From: Psychrobacillus insolitus
GTDB taxonomy: Bacteria > Bacillota > Bacilli > Bacillales_A > Planococcaceae
DNA: 64,000 nucleotides
Reading direction: 5' to 3'
Assembly (NCBI RefSeq): GCF_003254155.1
Contig: NZ_QKZI01000002.1
Location: 62,001-126,000 of the forward strand
Shown: piece after piece, positions 15,572 through 24,305 of the stretch
How the letters are laid out: each line of letters opens with the position of its first letter
How positions within the stretch are numbered: the stretch's first letter is position 1
The notes under the pieces: model-generated
The model's database searches: none
Seen by the model: only the letters and a program-made list of their open reading frames with translations
What the model was told of the DNA's origin: nothing
Translations under genes and position numbers: made by a program

Positions 15572-16825
15572 TTGAAGCGTATTCATTATAGTTGGTTTGT
15601 TTTAATAATTGCCTTTTTCTCTATTATTGTAGCGGGAATTGTGAGGTCATCCTCAGGAGTATTTATAGTCCCTTTTGAAAATGAGTTTGGATGGGATCGG
15701 ACCGTCATTTCTCTAGCTTTTGCAATTGGTCTTTTCTTATACGGATTATCAGGTCCATTTATGGCGGCATTAATTGAAGTAGTTGGATTAAAAAAGATGA
15801 TGATTTATGCAATGACTACTTTGATGGTGGGCCTTGTACTTACAATTTTTATGGACCAAGCTTGGCAACTAATACTAATTTGGGGAGTCGTTATTGGACT
15901 TGGGTCAGGTGTATTTTTAACCGTGTTAAGTACCTATGTAGCGAATCGCTGGTTTGAGAAAAGAAGGGGTCTTGCAGTAGGGATATTAACAGCTGCAACG
16001 GCAACGGGCCAGCTAATATTGCTTCCTGTGCTAGCAATTCTAGTAGAGAATTATTCCTGGCGCTGGGCAATTGGGATGATACTAATACTTAGTTTTATTA
16101 TGCTTATCGTTATTATATTATTCATGAAAAATACCCCAAAGGAAATTGGCATTCTTCCGTATGGGCTAGTTGAGGAACCGAAAGAATCGCTTACAGTGCA
16201 AAAGAAAAATCCGATTACAATGGCTTTTGGATCATTACGAGAAGCTGTAAGAGTAAAGGAATTTTGGCTATTAGCAGCAAGCTTTTTTATATGCGGGCTT
16301 TCTACAAGTGGCCTAATTGGCACGCATTTTATTTCTTACTGCATTAGTTATGGAATTCCGGTAGTTGCTGCAGCTTCAATGCTTTCATTTATGGGGGTTT
16401 TTGATCTAGTCGGTACGACAATATCCGGATGGCTATCAGATCGCTATGATAATCGGTGGTTGCTGTTTTGGTATTACTTGTTAAGAGGAGCTTCTTTGGT
16501 CTTTCTACCTTTTGCACTTCAAGAAGGCTCTATTACGTTTCTAGTTATTTTCTCCGTGTTTTACGGGTTAGATTGGATTGCAACTGTACCTCCAACAATT
16601 AGTATTTCAAGGCAGATTTTTGGGGTTAAAAAAAGTGGGATTATATACGGTTGGATATTTGCATCCCACCAAGCTGGCGCAGCGGTAGCGGCGTATGGTG
16701 GAGGCTTTATGTATAACATATTCGATTCATACACATGGGCATTTTTCCTTGCTGGAGTATTTTGTGTATTGGCCAGTCTGTTTGTTATTTTGATTAAGAA
16801 ACAAAAAACGGGATTATTAATTTAA
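15572..16825 (+). CDS. MFS transporter, monocarboxylate/oxalate-formate type
   Basis: About 417 residues with twelve predicted membrane segments and the MFS loop motif after helix 2 in degenerate form. The sequence RIHYSWFVLIIAF at the N terminus, ANRWFEKRRGLAVGI between helices 4 and 5, and the helix-8 loop GWLSDRYDNRW are typical of the monocarboxylate/OFA branch. Substrate is not predictable. I prefer the TTG at 15572, five nt after GTAGGTG; an ATG at 15548 lacks a ribosome site and would add eight residues. It stands alone between two terminated genes. Confidence 0.8.
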   Translation: MKRIHYSWFVLIIAFFSIIVAGIVRSSSGVFIVPFENEFGWDRTVISLAFAIGLFLYGLSGPFMAALIEVVGLKKMMIYAMTTLMVGLVLTIFMDQAWQLILIWGVVIGLGSGVFLTVLSTYVANRWFEKRRGLAVGILTAATATGQLILLPVLAILVENYSWRWAIGMILILSFIMLIVIILFMKNTPKEIGILPYGLVEEPKESLTVQKKNPITMAFGSLREAVRVKEFWLLAASFFICGLSTSGLIGTHFISYCISYGIPVVAAASMLSFMGVFDLVGTTISGWLSDRYDNRWLLFWYYLLRGASLVFLPFALQEGSITFLVIFSVFYGLDWIATVPPTISISRQIFGVKKSGIIYGWIFASHQAGAAVAAYGGGFMYNIFDSYTWAFFLAGVFCVLASLFVILIKKQKTGLLI

Positions 16826-16890
16826 TAAATAGTTTTTCCTGAGAATACCTACTAAAAGATATATTACAAATATATCTTATTCTAAAACCT

Positions 16891-16907
16891 TGTCATAAAC
16901 TTGTTAA
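16891..16907 (+). promoter_or_regulatory. WalR-like box upstream of the YocH-like gene
   Basis: TGTCAT-AAACT-TGTTAA fits the WalR consensus TGTWAH-N5-TGTWAH at all but one position. In B. subtilis yocH is a known WalR target, which supports the call. The box lies about 85 bp before the ATG. Confidence 0.5.
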
Positions 16908-16991
16908 CTCCAACACATCTAACTGCAATCGTGCTGACATCTCTACATGTTAAGCTAAGCTTCGTTAGTGAAAAGGAGGAATTTCATTTTT

Positions 16992-17738
16992 ATGAAAAAA
17001 TATATTGTTACTCTAACAGCATTTGCAGCACTATCAGTAGGAATGGTGGGTCAAGCATTCGCATCAAGCATTCATACGGTAGAAAAAGGTGAAACACTTT
17101 GGTCAATTTCACAACAAGAGAACGTAAGTATACAAGAATTACAAGCATGGAACAATCTAGATTCATCAGTTATATATCCTTCTCAAGCGCTAAAGGTGGA
17201 AGAAGTATCAACTTCTAAAACACATATCGTAGTTTCAGGAGATACACTTTTCAGTATTGCACAAAAGTATAACCTTTCTGTGGACGGCTTGATGAATAGT
17301 AATCAGTTGACAAGTGATTTAATCCATCCAGGAGATGAATTGGTTCTAGAAGGAACAAAAGTGGCTGTAGCTGGAGTAAGCACAACTTCACCAGCTTCTA
17401 GCAAGGTATCTAATACAGCAAGTACACCAGCTACTACTGAATCTACAACTCAAGAGATGACTGTTACAGCGACAGCGTATACAGCTTACTGTGAAGGGTG
17501 TTCAGGAGTAACATCAACGGGTATCGACTTAATTTCAAATCCAAATCAAAAAGTCATAGCTGTAGATCCAACAGTCATCCCATTAGGTTCACGTGTTTGG
17601 GTAGAGGGTTACGGTGAAGCAATAGCAGGTGATATTGGTGGAGCAATTAAAGGGAATAAGATAGATGTTTTCATTCCATCAACACAAGATGCACTAAACT
17701 GGGGAAGTAAAACAGTAACGATTAAAGTCTTAAACTAA
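16992..17738 (+). CDS. yocH: Cell-wall hydrolase-like protein, LysM plus 3D domain (YocH-like)
   Basis: A secreted protein of 248 residues. It has a Sec signal peptide ending AFASS, two LysM peptidoglycan-binding modules (HTVEKGETLWSIS and HIVVSGDTLFSIA), a Ser/Thr-rich linker, and a C-terminal 3D domain named after its aspartates (TATAYTAY, TSTGIDL, AVDPTVIPLG, AGDIGGAIKG, DVF). The 3D fold is shared with lytic transglycosylases. The ATG at 16992 has AAAGGAGG 12 nt upstream. A WalR-like box lies upstream, in keeping with control by cell-wall signals. A strong terminator follows. Confidence 0.9.
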   Translation: MKKYIVTLTAFAALSVGMVGQAFASSIHTVEKGETLWSISQQENVSIQELQAWNNLDSSVIYPSQALKVEEVSTSKTHIVVSGDTLFSIAQKYNLSVDGLMNSNQLTSDLIHPGDELVLEGTKVAVAGVSTTSPASSKVSNTASTPATTESTTQEMTVTATAYTAYCEGCSGVTSTGIDLISNPNQKVIAVDPTVIPLGSRVWVEGYGEAIAGDIGGAIKGNKIDVFIPSTQDALNWGSKTVTIKVLN

Positions 17739-17751
17739 CTTAAATATAAGG

Positions 17752-17789
17752 AAAATGGGGCACAACTAAGCGTTGTGTCCCATTTTTCT
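17752..17789 (+). terminator. Terminator after the YocH-like gene
   Basis: AAAATGGGGCACAAC and GTTGTGTCCCATTTT pair with one wobble, followed by TTCTCTTTT. Confidence 0.85.
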
Positions 17790-17794
17790 CTTTT

Positions 17795-17974
17795 CTATTC
17801 GTAAGATCTTTCCCTCTCACTCACATCTCGTCGATTTGGAGACATTGAACCATGCTTAGGTTTTAAATTACCTAACTCAGCCAATTCAAGAGAAATTTCC
17901 TCTTTCTTACTACTTGGATTTTTAGCAAAAGAACCTCTATTATTACTAGCTCCTTGATGAGTACCATTTTTCAT
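17795..17974 (-). CDS. Small basic protein, 59 residues, unknown function
   Basis: A minus-strand frame from ATG 17974 encodes 59 residues starting MKNGTHQGASNNRGSFAKN and ending in SERERSYE, rich in Lys, Arg, Asn and Ser. AGAGGGG lies seven nt upstream. Codon use looks normal for the region. Composition recalls small spore proteins of Bacillus, with a central KKEEISLELAELG helix, but I cannot name a family. It fills the space between the convergent YocH-like gene and the SLAP gene. Confidence 0.6.
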   Translation of the reverse strand: MKNGTHQGASNNRGSFAKNPSSKKEEISLELAELGNLKPKHGSMSPNRRDVSERERSYE

Positions 17975-18052
17975 AAGAAAACCCCTCTCGACTTTTTTGA
18001 TGCATTATTAATATGGTTGAAAAGTAAAAAAACATGTATGAAATATGAAAAA

Positions 18053-18430
18053 TTATTTGATTTCCAAATGACCCTTTTCAAATTCCGCAGGTTTTTTCAA
18101 ACATTCCACTGGGAATATAAACGTCCATGGCATGGTGACTTTTGAGGGAATAACTAGTGTTGTCAGTGTAAAAGAACTTTCTGCAACGATTTCATCATTT
18201 TCTATGTACACGAGTCTTTTTTCATTAAAAGTAAGCGTTTTTTGCGTGAAGTTATGGACAAGTACCGTGATTAATAATTCTCCTCTATGATTAACAGCGT
18301 TCCAGATAGGAGAGAGGCGAATGTTTTCAAGATTATTTTCATTTGTTTCAAGAAATATTGCTTCAATGTCTTTACGATCTTTGCTGGATAAAGCTTTGTC
18401 CCATGATGATTCGAACATTAATTTTTGCAA
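18053..18430 (-). CDS. SLAP domain protein
   Basis: A 125-residue protein that looks like a single SLAP domain, a module found in Bacillales accessory-Sec/S-layer-associated proteins. Typical pieces are ESSWDKALSSKDR, NHRGELLITVLVHNFT, and PSKVTMPWTFIFP. No signal peptide is visible, so it is probably cytoplasmic. The best start is TTG at 18430, seven nt after GAGGAGG; a frame opening at 18499 would place that site inside the gene. Its role is unknown. No accessory SecA or S-layer gene is in the window. Confidence 0.65.
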   Translation of the reverse strand: MQKLMFESSWDKALSSKDRKDIEAIFLETNENNLENIRLSPIWNAVNHRGELLITVLVHNFTQKTLTFNEKRLVYIENDEIVAESSFTLTTLVIPSKVTMPWTFIFPVECLKKPAEFEKGHLEIK

Positions 18431-18499
18431 AGTCAAAACCTCCTCGAGTAGAATACATTTTAACATATACGGTGAGAAGTAGTGATTCCTCCATAGCAA

Positions 18500-18630
18500 A
18501 CAATCCGGAAAGGCTCACAGGATGTACGATTTTTTCTAGATCGCTTTGGATAGATTTTTTAGCGTACATAATTACTAAAAGTAAAAAAATAGCTTAAGAA
18601 AGCGACTGCTTCAATTTCTTAAGCAATTAT
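18500..18630. repeat. Left-end fragment of the composite repeat and a hairpin
   Basis: ACGATTTTTTCTAGATCGCTTTGGA (18529-18550, split edge) matches the fragment at 4019. A hairpin GCTTAAGAAA / TTTCTTAAGC lies at 18592-18624, with a T run on the minus strand only. No gene is seen here. Confidence 0.45.
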
Positions 18631-18677
18631 TTACAATAAAAGCAAAAAGAAATTTTCTAAAAACCTTTTAAACTTAG

Positions 18678-18706
18678 TTGACTTGTCGGCATTATTGAGA
18701 TAATAT
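18678..18706 (+). promoter_or_regulatory. Promoter of the siroheme/sulfite-reductase operon
   Basis: TTGACT and TAATAT are 17 bp apart. The start would be near 18713, leaving a leader of about 215 nt before the first gene. The leader contains a terminator at 18830-18866. Confidence 0.6.
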
Positions 18707-18719
18707 ATAAACAGATTTG

Positions 18720-18818
18720 ATGACTGATAAATCAGAATCGAATTTACATTATGAAAACAATTTGTACGTAAATGATCCAATACGGAAAGTAAATATGAAT
18801 AGAATAGTAGCTGAATAA
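18720..18818 (+). CDS. Possible 32-residue leader peptide
   Basis: The leader of the sulfite operon contains an ATG-started frame of 32 codons, MTDKSESNLHYENN onward, ending TAA at 18818. That stop is 11 nt before the terminator stem. There is no clear ribosome site and no run of cysteine or methionine codons. It may be a chance frame or a near-leaderless regulatory peptide. Confidence 0.25.
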   Translation: MTDKSESNLHYENNLYVNDPIRKVNMNRIVAE

Positions 18819-18829
18819 AAAAGTAGAGG

Positions 18830-18866
18830 CGATTTTGATTGTAAACCTGATTAAAATCGTTTTTTT
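18830..18866 (+). terminator. Intrinsic terminator in the sulfite operon leader
   Basis: CGATTTTGATT and GATTAAAATCG pair around a GTAAACCT loop and are followed by seven T residues. It lies 60 nt before the SUMT start and after the operon promoter, so full transcription needs read-through or a second promoter. Confidence 0.7.
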
Positions 18867-18928
18867 ATATCTTTTATATAGAAAATTATAGTCGTACATA
18901 AGAATGTGTAATAAAGGAGGCGGTCATT

Positions 18929-19714
18929 TTGGGTAAAGTTTATTTAGTGGGAGCAGGACCTGGCAGTGTAGATTTAATAACCGTAAAAGGCTTGAGATGT
19001 ATTCAAGAGGCAGATGTTATTTTATATGATCGTCTCGTTAATAAGGAGCTTCTTTCATATGCGAAGCCAGAAGCAGAGCTTGTTTTTTGTGGTAAGTTAC
19101 CAAATTTCCATGCCATGATCCAAGAAAGAATTAATCACTTTTTGGTGAAGTACGCGAAGCAAGGGAAAATTGTGACGCGTTTAAAAGGTGGAGATCCGTT
19201 TGTATTTGGTAGAGGTGCTGAAGAGGCTGAGGTACTTGTAGATCATGGTATCCCGTTTGAAGTTGTACCAGGTATTACATCCGGTATTGCCGCACCAGCT
19301 TATGCAGGCATTCCAGTGACACATCGTGAACTTGGTTCCAGTTTTGCAATCGTAACGGGGCATATGCGTGAAGGAAAAGATGATTCTATCCATTGGGAAA
19401 GTCTAGCAAAAGGCATTGATACACTAGCGATTTATATGGGAGTTGGAAATTTACCATATATTTGTGAGCAACTTACTAAGCACGGGAGACCAGAAAGTAC
19501 TCCAGTAGCGCTAATACACTGGGGAACGACAGATGCTCAACAAACAATAACAGGTACACTCGCTACTATTGTAGAAATAGCCAAAACCTCTGAAATACAA
19601 AATCCTAGCATGATTATTGTAGGAGAAGTTGTAAGATTACGTGAAAAAATAAAATGGTTCGAAAAAACGTTAATTGATTCAGAAGAGGTAAAAGCAAAAG
19701 AAATGATCGTTTAA
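18929..19714 (+). CDS. ylnD: Uroporphyrinogen-III C-methyltransferase (SUMT)
   Basis: SUMT adds two methyl groups from SAM to uroporphyrinogen III to give precorrin-2, the first step to siroheme. The 261-residue protein has the family signature VYLVGAGPGSVDLITVKG at residues 3-20, the ADVILYDRLV segment, VTRLKGGDPFVFGRG and EVVPGITSGIAAPAYAGIP. It is single-domain, unlike the CysG fusion. TTG start at 18929 with AAAGGAGG nine nt upstream. It leads the operon SUMT-SirB-YezD-CysJ-CysI-SirC, whose product siroheme is the cofactor of CysI. The leader holds a terminator. Confidence 0.93.
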   Translation: MGKVYLVGAGPGSVDLITVKGLRCIQEADVILYDRLVNKELLSYAKPEAELVFCGKLPNFHAMIQERINHFLVKYAKQGKIVTRLKGGDPFVFGRGAEEAEVLVDHGIPFEVVPGITSGIAAPAYAGIPVTHRELGSSFAIVTGHMREGKDDSIHWESLAKGIDTLAIYMGVGNLPYICEQLTKHGRPESTPVALIHWGTTDAQQTITGTLATIVEIAKTSEIQNPSMIIVGEVVRLREKIKWFEKTLIDSEEVKAKEMIV

Positions 19715-19731
19715 CGGAAGGAGGGTGACTC

Positions 19732-20463
19732 ATGGAGGCAGTTTTATATGTAGGGCATGGTAGCCGAGTAAAAGCAGGAGCTAACGAAGCTATTTCTTTT
19801 ATTGAACGGACACAACCACGCATTGATGTGCCAATTCAAGAAATTTGTTTTTTAGAGTTAGTCGAACCAAATATTAATGAAGGAATCGATCGATGTGTGC
19901 AGCGTGGAGCTACAAAGATTGCTGTTGTACCAATACTTTTACTTACCGCAAATCATGCGAATGAAGATATTCCGCTCGAACTGAACGAAGGAAAAAAGAA
20001 ATATCCACAAGTTGGAATTACTTACGGTCGCCCTTTTGGTGTTCATCCTAAAATAGTGGATAGCTTGTATGATCGCATAATAGAACAGGGAAAACCTATC
20101 AAAAAAGATTCTCGCGTACTACTGGTCGGTAGAGGCAGCAGTGACCAGGCGGTTGAGCAAGACTTAAATGAAATAGCAAGTCTTCTAGGTGAAAAATATT
20201 TCTTCCGACAAGTAGAAACTTGTTTCTTATACGGAACAGGAAAGTCTTTTGAATCGGCTCTAGAAGATTTACAAAAGCATACCAGCCAAGTATTTATCAT
20301 ACCGTATTTATTGTTTACTGGAATTCTATTAAAAGGAATCGAGAAACAGCTTGCTGCATATTCGAACAATGAACAACAATTGATATTATGTAAAAGTCTT
20401 GGCTATGATCACCACGTACAAGATGTACTAGTGGAACGAGTAGGCGAACTGATTTCAAAATAG
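19732..20463 (+). CDS. sirB: Sirohydrochlorin ferrochelatase (SirB, CbiX family)
   Basis: SirB inserts Fe2+ into sirohydrochlorin, the last step of siroheme synthesis. The 243-residue protein is a two-lobed CbiX-type chelatase. The metal-handling histidines are in YVGHGSR (H9) and LLTANHANEDIP. The second lobe starts at VLLVGRGSSD, where the histidine of the first lobe is replaced by arginine, normal for the long form. GGAGGGTGACTC precedes ATG 19732. It follows SUMT by 17 nt and matches YlnE of B. subtilis in position. Confidence 0.88.
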   Translation: MEAVLYVGHGSRVKAGANEAISFIERTQPRIDVPIQEICFLELVEPNINEGIDRCVQRGATKIAVVPILLLTANHANEDIPLELNEGKKKYPQVGITYGRPFGVHPKIVDSLYDRIIEQGKPIKKDSRVLLVGRGSSDQAVEQDLNEIASLLGEKYFFRQVETCFLYGTGKSFESALEDLQKHTSQVFIIPYLLFTGILLKGIEKQLAAYSNNEQQLILCKSLGYDHHVQDVLVERVGELISK

Positions 20464-20535
20464 GGTTAACAAATATTATTTCTTAATTCCTGCTTGGCAG
20501 AAGTTACATTTTCAGAGAAGGGATGAATGCGAATA

Positions 20536-20682
20536 GTGGATAAAAAAGTGCAAAATCATGAACAAACCCTTGAAAATTTAAAAGAGATTATACCAACAAT
20601 AAGTTATGGAACTATTACATTAGTTATCCAAGATAACTATGTAGTTCAAATAGAAAAGAATGAAAAATTTCGGCTGAAATAG
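20536..20682 (+). CDS. yezD: YezD family (DUF2292) small protein
   Basis: A 48-residue protein that matches the DUF2292/YezD family: EIIPTISYGTITLVIQDNYV followed by VQIEKNEKFRLK. Family members often sit in sulfur-assimilation operons, and here it lies between sirB and cysJ, but no activity is known. The GTG start at 20536 has a weak AGAAGGG upstream; a second GTG at 20548 is possible. It is short enough to be missed by routine annotation. The stop is 46 nt before cysJ. Confidence 0.72.
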   Translation: MDKKVQNHEQTLENLKEIIPTISYGTITLVIQDNYVVQIEKNEKFRLK

Positions 20683-20728
20683 TTGAAATAAAAAAGTACA
20701 GAAAATTAGTTTTGTGAGGTGGAAAAAT

Positions 20729-22558
20729 TTGCAACTTCAAGTGATCAATAGTCCATTTAATGAGGAACAAGTAGAATTACTCAATCAAATTTTACCAAAA
20801 TTGTCAGAGGGGCAAAAAATCTGGTTAAACGGATATCTAAGTGCTCCGATTGCTGCAGGTTTTCCAATAGGAGGAATCATCGAACGAGATGTACCTACTA
20901 TTAGTGAGGCTGCTGTTACAGTAACAAAAGAAGCGACGATTCTATTTGGATCACAAACTGGCAATAGTCAGGCTTTAGCTAAGAAATTAGCAAACAATCT
21001 TCAAACAGACAACTTTGAAATAACGCTAGTCTCCATGTCAGATTTTAAGCCGAATACTTTGAAGAAAATTCAAAATTTATTAATTGTAGTGAGCACACAA
21101 GGAGAGGGAGATCCGCCAGATAACGCGATTCAATTACACGAATTTTTGAGTAGTAAAAGAGCGCCGAAATTGGATCAATTACAATACTCCGTCCTATCAT
21201 TAGGTGATACATCGTATGAAAAGTTCTGCCAAACAGGCAAAGACTTTGATGAGCGCTTGGAAGCATTAGGAGCTAATAGACTAGCACCAAGAATTGACTG
21301 CGATTTAGATTATGATGATGCAGCTGATGAGTGGATATCAAATGTACAAGGAAAACTTAATGAGTTGTTAACTGGAAGTTCATCTACGCAAGCGATATCC
21401 AACTTAGATGTAGGGAACGCTAGTGAAGAGTCCACTTATTCACGTAAAAATCCATTCCAAGCAGAAGTACTTGAAAATTTAAATTTAAATGGACGTGGAT
21501 CAAATAAGGAAACACGACATTTAGAGTTATCAATTGAAGATGCTAATTTACAGTTTGAGCCGGGAGATAGTTTAGGGATTTTCCCGAAAAACGATGAGTC
21601 GTTGGTAGACGCATTGATTGCAGAACTGGGCTGGAATGCTGGTGATCAAATAGCAACAAAAGAAAATCAAGCACAAACTTTAAAAGAAGCGCTTGTTTCT
21701 TATTTTGAAATTACAGTACTTTCAAAACCATTGCTAGAAAAAATAGCCCCATTTACGTCGAATACTCAGCTGCATGATCTTTTGAAAGAAGAAAATGTAC
21801 AACAGTTAAGAGAGTATTTACATGGTCGTGACTTGTTAGATGTAGCACAAGATTTCAAACCGTGGACAGCATCTGCGAGTGAGTTTGTCTCTGTGTTACG
21901 TAAAATACCTGCAAGACTGTATTCCATTGCGAGTAGCCAAAAAGCGAATCCAGATGAAGTTCATTTAACAATTGGAACTGTTCGCTATGAAGCGCATGGT
22001 CGTGATAGAAAAGGTGTATTCTCAGGAGCTTGTGCAGAAAATGTTGAAATTGGAACTGCATTACCGGTTTATGTACATCACAATCCTAACTTTAAGTTAC
22101 CTCAAAACCCTGAAACGCCAATCATTATGATAGGAGCAGGAACAGGGGTTGCACCGTATAGAGCTTTCTTAGAAGAAAGAGAAGAGCTAGGTACTGAAGG
22201 TAAATCATGGTTATTCTTTGGAGACCAACATTTTGTAACAGACTTCCTATACCAAACGGAATGGCAAAAATGGCTTAAAGGTGGAGTATTAACAAGAATG
22301 GACGTCGCTTTTTCACGTGATACAGAGCAAAAAGTATACGTTCAACACCGTCTAAAAGAGCAAGCAGAAGAGATTTATAAATGGTTAGAAGATGGAGCAG
22401 TAATCTACATTTGTGGAGACGAAAAGAACATGGCTACTGATGTTCATGCAACATTACTAACAATTATCGAGGACCGAGGTTCTAAAACTTCTGAAGAAGC
22501 AGTCGCTTATTTAAATGAGCTACAGCAACAAAAACGTTATCAACGAGATGTCTACTGA
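20729..22558 (+). CDS. cysJ: Assimilatory sulfite reductase, flavoprotein subunit
   Basis: CysJ passes electrons from NADPH through FAD and FMN to the hemoprotein CysI. The 609-residue protein has an N-terminal flavodoxin-like domain (ILFGSQTGNSQALAKKL), the FAD-binding motif RLYSIASS, and the NADPH part with GAGTGVAPYRAFLEER, WLFFGDQ and the C-terminal QRDVY. The start is TTG at 20729 (MQLQVINSP), eight nt after GAGGTGG and aligned with B. subtilis CysJ; the GTG at 20714 lies before that site. It is followed by cysI after 25 nt. Confidence 0.95.
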   Translation: MQLQVINSPFNEEQVELLNQILPKLSEGQKIWLNGYLSAPIAAGFPIGGIIERDVPTISEAAVTVTKEATILFGSQTGNSQALAKKLANNLQTDNFEITLVSMSDFKPNTLKKIQNLLIVVSTQGEGDPPDNAIQLHEFLSSKRAPKLDQLQYSVLSLGDTSYEKFCQTGKDFDERLEALGANRLAPRIDCDLDYDDAADEWISNVQGKLNELLTGSSSTQAISNLDVGNASEESTYSRKNPFQAEVLENLNLNGRGSNKETRHLELSIEDANLQFEPGDSLGIFPKNDESLVDALIAELGWNAGDQIATKENQAQTLKEALVSYFEITVLSKPLLEKIAPFTSNTQLHDLLKEENVQQLREYLHGRDLLDVAQDFKPWTASASEFVSVLRKIPARLYSIASSQKANPDEVHLTIGTVRYEAHGRDRKGVFSGACAENVEIGTALPVYVHHNPNFKLPQNPETPIIMIGAGTGVAPYRAFLEEREELGTEGKSWLFFGDQHFVTDFLYQTEWQKWLKGGVLTRMDVAFSRDTEQKVYVQHRLKEQAEEIYKWLEDGAVIYICGDEKNMATDVHATLLTIIEDRGSKTSEEAVAYLNELQQQKRYQRDVY

Positions 22559-22583
22559 AAACATCGAAAAAGGAGTTTGACTA

Positions 22584-24302
22584 ATGACTGAGAAAATAAT
22601 ATTACCACCACAACCAGGAAAACGTAGTGATGTAGAGCGTATTAAAGATGAAAGTAACTATTTACGTGGATCACTTGTGGAAACGATGAACTACCCGATT
22701 AGTTCGGGAATTCCAGATGATGATAACCGTTTACTAAAATTCCACGGTAGTTATTTACAAGATGACCGAGATCTTAGAAATGAGCGTCAACGTCAAAAAC
22801 TAGAACCTGCTTATCAATTTATGATTCGTATACGTACGCCAGCTGGTGTCTCTACAGCTGCGCAATGGCTTGAAATGGATAGACTTGCAAATAAATATGG
22901 TAACGGCACATTGAAGTTAACAACTCGTCAAGCTTTCCAAATGCATGGTATTTTAAAATGGAATATGAAAAAGCACATTCAAGAAATAAACAATGCATTG
23001 TTTGATTCGTTAGCAGCTTGTGGAGATGTAAACCGTAATGTAATGTGTAATGCAAATCCAGAACAATCGGATATTCATGCGGAAGTATTTGATTGGTCTT
23101 CTAAATTAAGTGATTATCTTTTACCAAAAACAACTGCCTATCATGAAATTTGGCTTGATGGGGAAAAAGTAATTAATAGTGAAGAACAAGAAGAAGAGCC
23201 GATGTATGGTGCACTTTATCTTCCACGTAAATTTAAAATTGGTATTGCAGTTCCACCACTTAATGATATTGATGTATATTCACAAGACCTAGGCTATATT
23301 GCGGTACTAGAAAACGATCAATTAGTTGGATTTAACGTATCAGTTGGTGGTGGTATGGGGATGACTCATGGCGATAATGAGACATATCCTCAGCTAGGAA
23401 AAGTAATTGGTTTTGTGACACCAGATCAAATCTTGGAAGTTGCAGAAAAAACAATTACGATACAACGTGATTACGGGAATCGTTCTGAACGAAAAAATGC
23501 TCGTTTTAAATATACAATTGATGCTCGTGGGTTAGATTGGTTTGTAGATGAATTACATACTCGCCTAGGGTGGAAGTTAGAACCTGCTCGTGCATATCAT
23601 TTTGATCATAATGGTGATCGCTACGGATGGGTGAAGGGGAGCAAAGGGAAATGGCATTTCACGCTATTTATCCAAAGTGGTCGTATAAAAGATTTGGAAG
23701 ATTATCAACTAATGACTGGATTAAGAGAAATTGCAAAAATCCATTCAGGTGAATTTAGATTAACTCCGAACCAAAACTTGGTTATAAGTAATGTGACGGA
23801 TGAGAATAAGAGCAATGTAGAAGCATTGATTAAACAATATGGTTTAACAGATGGTTCGCATTACTCTGCTTTAAGAAGAAGCTCGATGGCTTGTGTAGCA
23901 TTCCCTACATGTGGTTTAGCAATGGCTGAAGCTGAACGTTATTTACCATCATTGTTAGATAAGTTAGAGGTTATTGTAGACGAAGCAGGACTACGAGATC
24001 AAGAGATTCTTATTCGTATGTCTGGTTGCCCGAATAGCTGTTCAAGACCTGCATTAGGTGAAATTGGTTTCATAGGAAAGGGTCCTGGTAAATACAACCT
24101 ATACTTAGGAGCCGGTTTTGCAGGTGAAAGATTGAATAAAATGTATCGTGAAAATATCGGAGAAGAAGAAATTTTACAAGTACTTCGCCCAATATTGTTC
24201 CAATATGCAAAAGAAAGAAATGAAGGCGAGCATTTCGGCGATTTTGTTGTTCGAGTTGGACATGTGAAAGCTACGCTAGATGGAATGGAATTTCATAATT
24301 AA
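22584..24302 (+). CDS. cysI: Assimilatory sulfite reductase, hemoprotein subunit
   Basis: CysI reduces sulfite to sulfide by six electrons using siroheme coupled to a 4Fe-4S cluster. The four cluster cysteines are C437 and C443 (CVAFPTC) and C482 and C486 (SGCPNSC), the last also binding siroheme iron. The siroheme-binding arginines lie in the region [14 protein letters not shown]. Length 572 is normal. AAGGAGTTTG precedes ATG 22584. It is made with CysJ and next to three siroheme genes, so cofactor and apoenzyme are co-expressed. The sulfide product feeds CysK (4277-5209). Confidence 0.96.
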   Translation: MTEKIILPPQPGKRSDVERIKDESNYLRGSLVETMNYPISSGIPDDDNRLLKFHGSYLQDDRDLRNERQRQKLEPAYQFMIRIRTPAGVSTAAQWLEMDRLANKYGNGTLKLTTRQAFQMHGILKWNMKKHIQEINNALFDSLAACGDVNRNVMCNANPEQSDIHAEVFDWSSKLSDYLLPKTTAYHEIWLDGEKVINSEEQEEEPMYGALYLPRKFKIGIAVPPLNDIDVYSQDLGYIAVLENDQLVGFNVSVGGGMGMTHGDNETYPQLGKVIGFVTPDQILEVAEKTITIQRDYGNRSERKNARFKYTIDARGLDWFVDELHTRLGWKLEPARAYHFDHNGDRYGWVKGSKGKWHFTLFIQSGRIKDLEDYQLMTGLREIAKIHSGEFRLTPNQNLVISNVTDENKSNVEALIKQYGLTDGSHYSALRRSSMACVAFPTCGLAMAEAERYLPSLLDKLEVIVDEAGLRDQEILIRMSGCPNSCSRPALGEIGFIGKGPGKYNLYLGAGFAGERLNKMYRENIGEEEILQVLRPILFQYAKERNEGEHFGDFVVRVGHVKATLDGMEFHN

Positions 24303-24305
24303 GCT

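Noticed and set aside
18592..18624. Terminator between the SLAP gene and the sulfite operon
   Set aside because: The T run is on the minus strand, but no minus-strand gene lies upstream of it; it may belong to the repeat fragment nearby.
18713..18866. SAM (S-box) riboswitch or T-box in the sulfite operon leader
   Set aside because: The conserved S-box cores and the T-box antiterminator sequence are absent, although the leader has a terminator.
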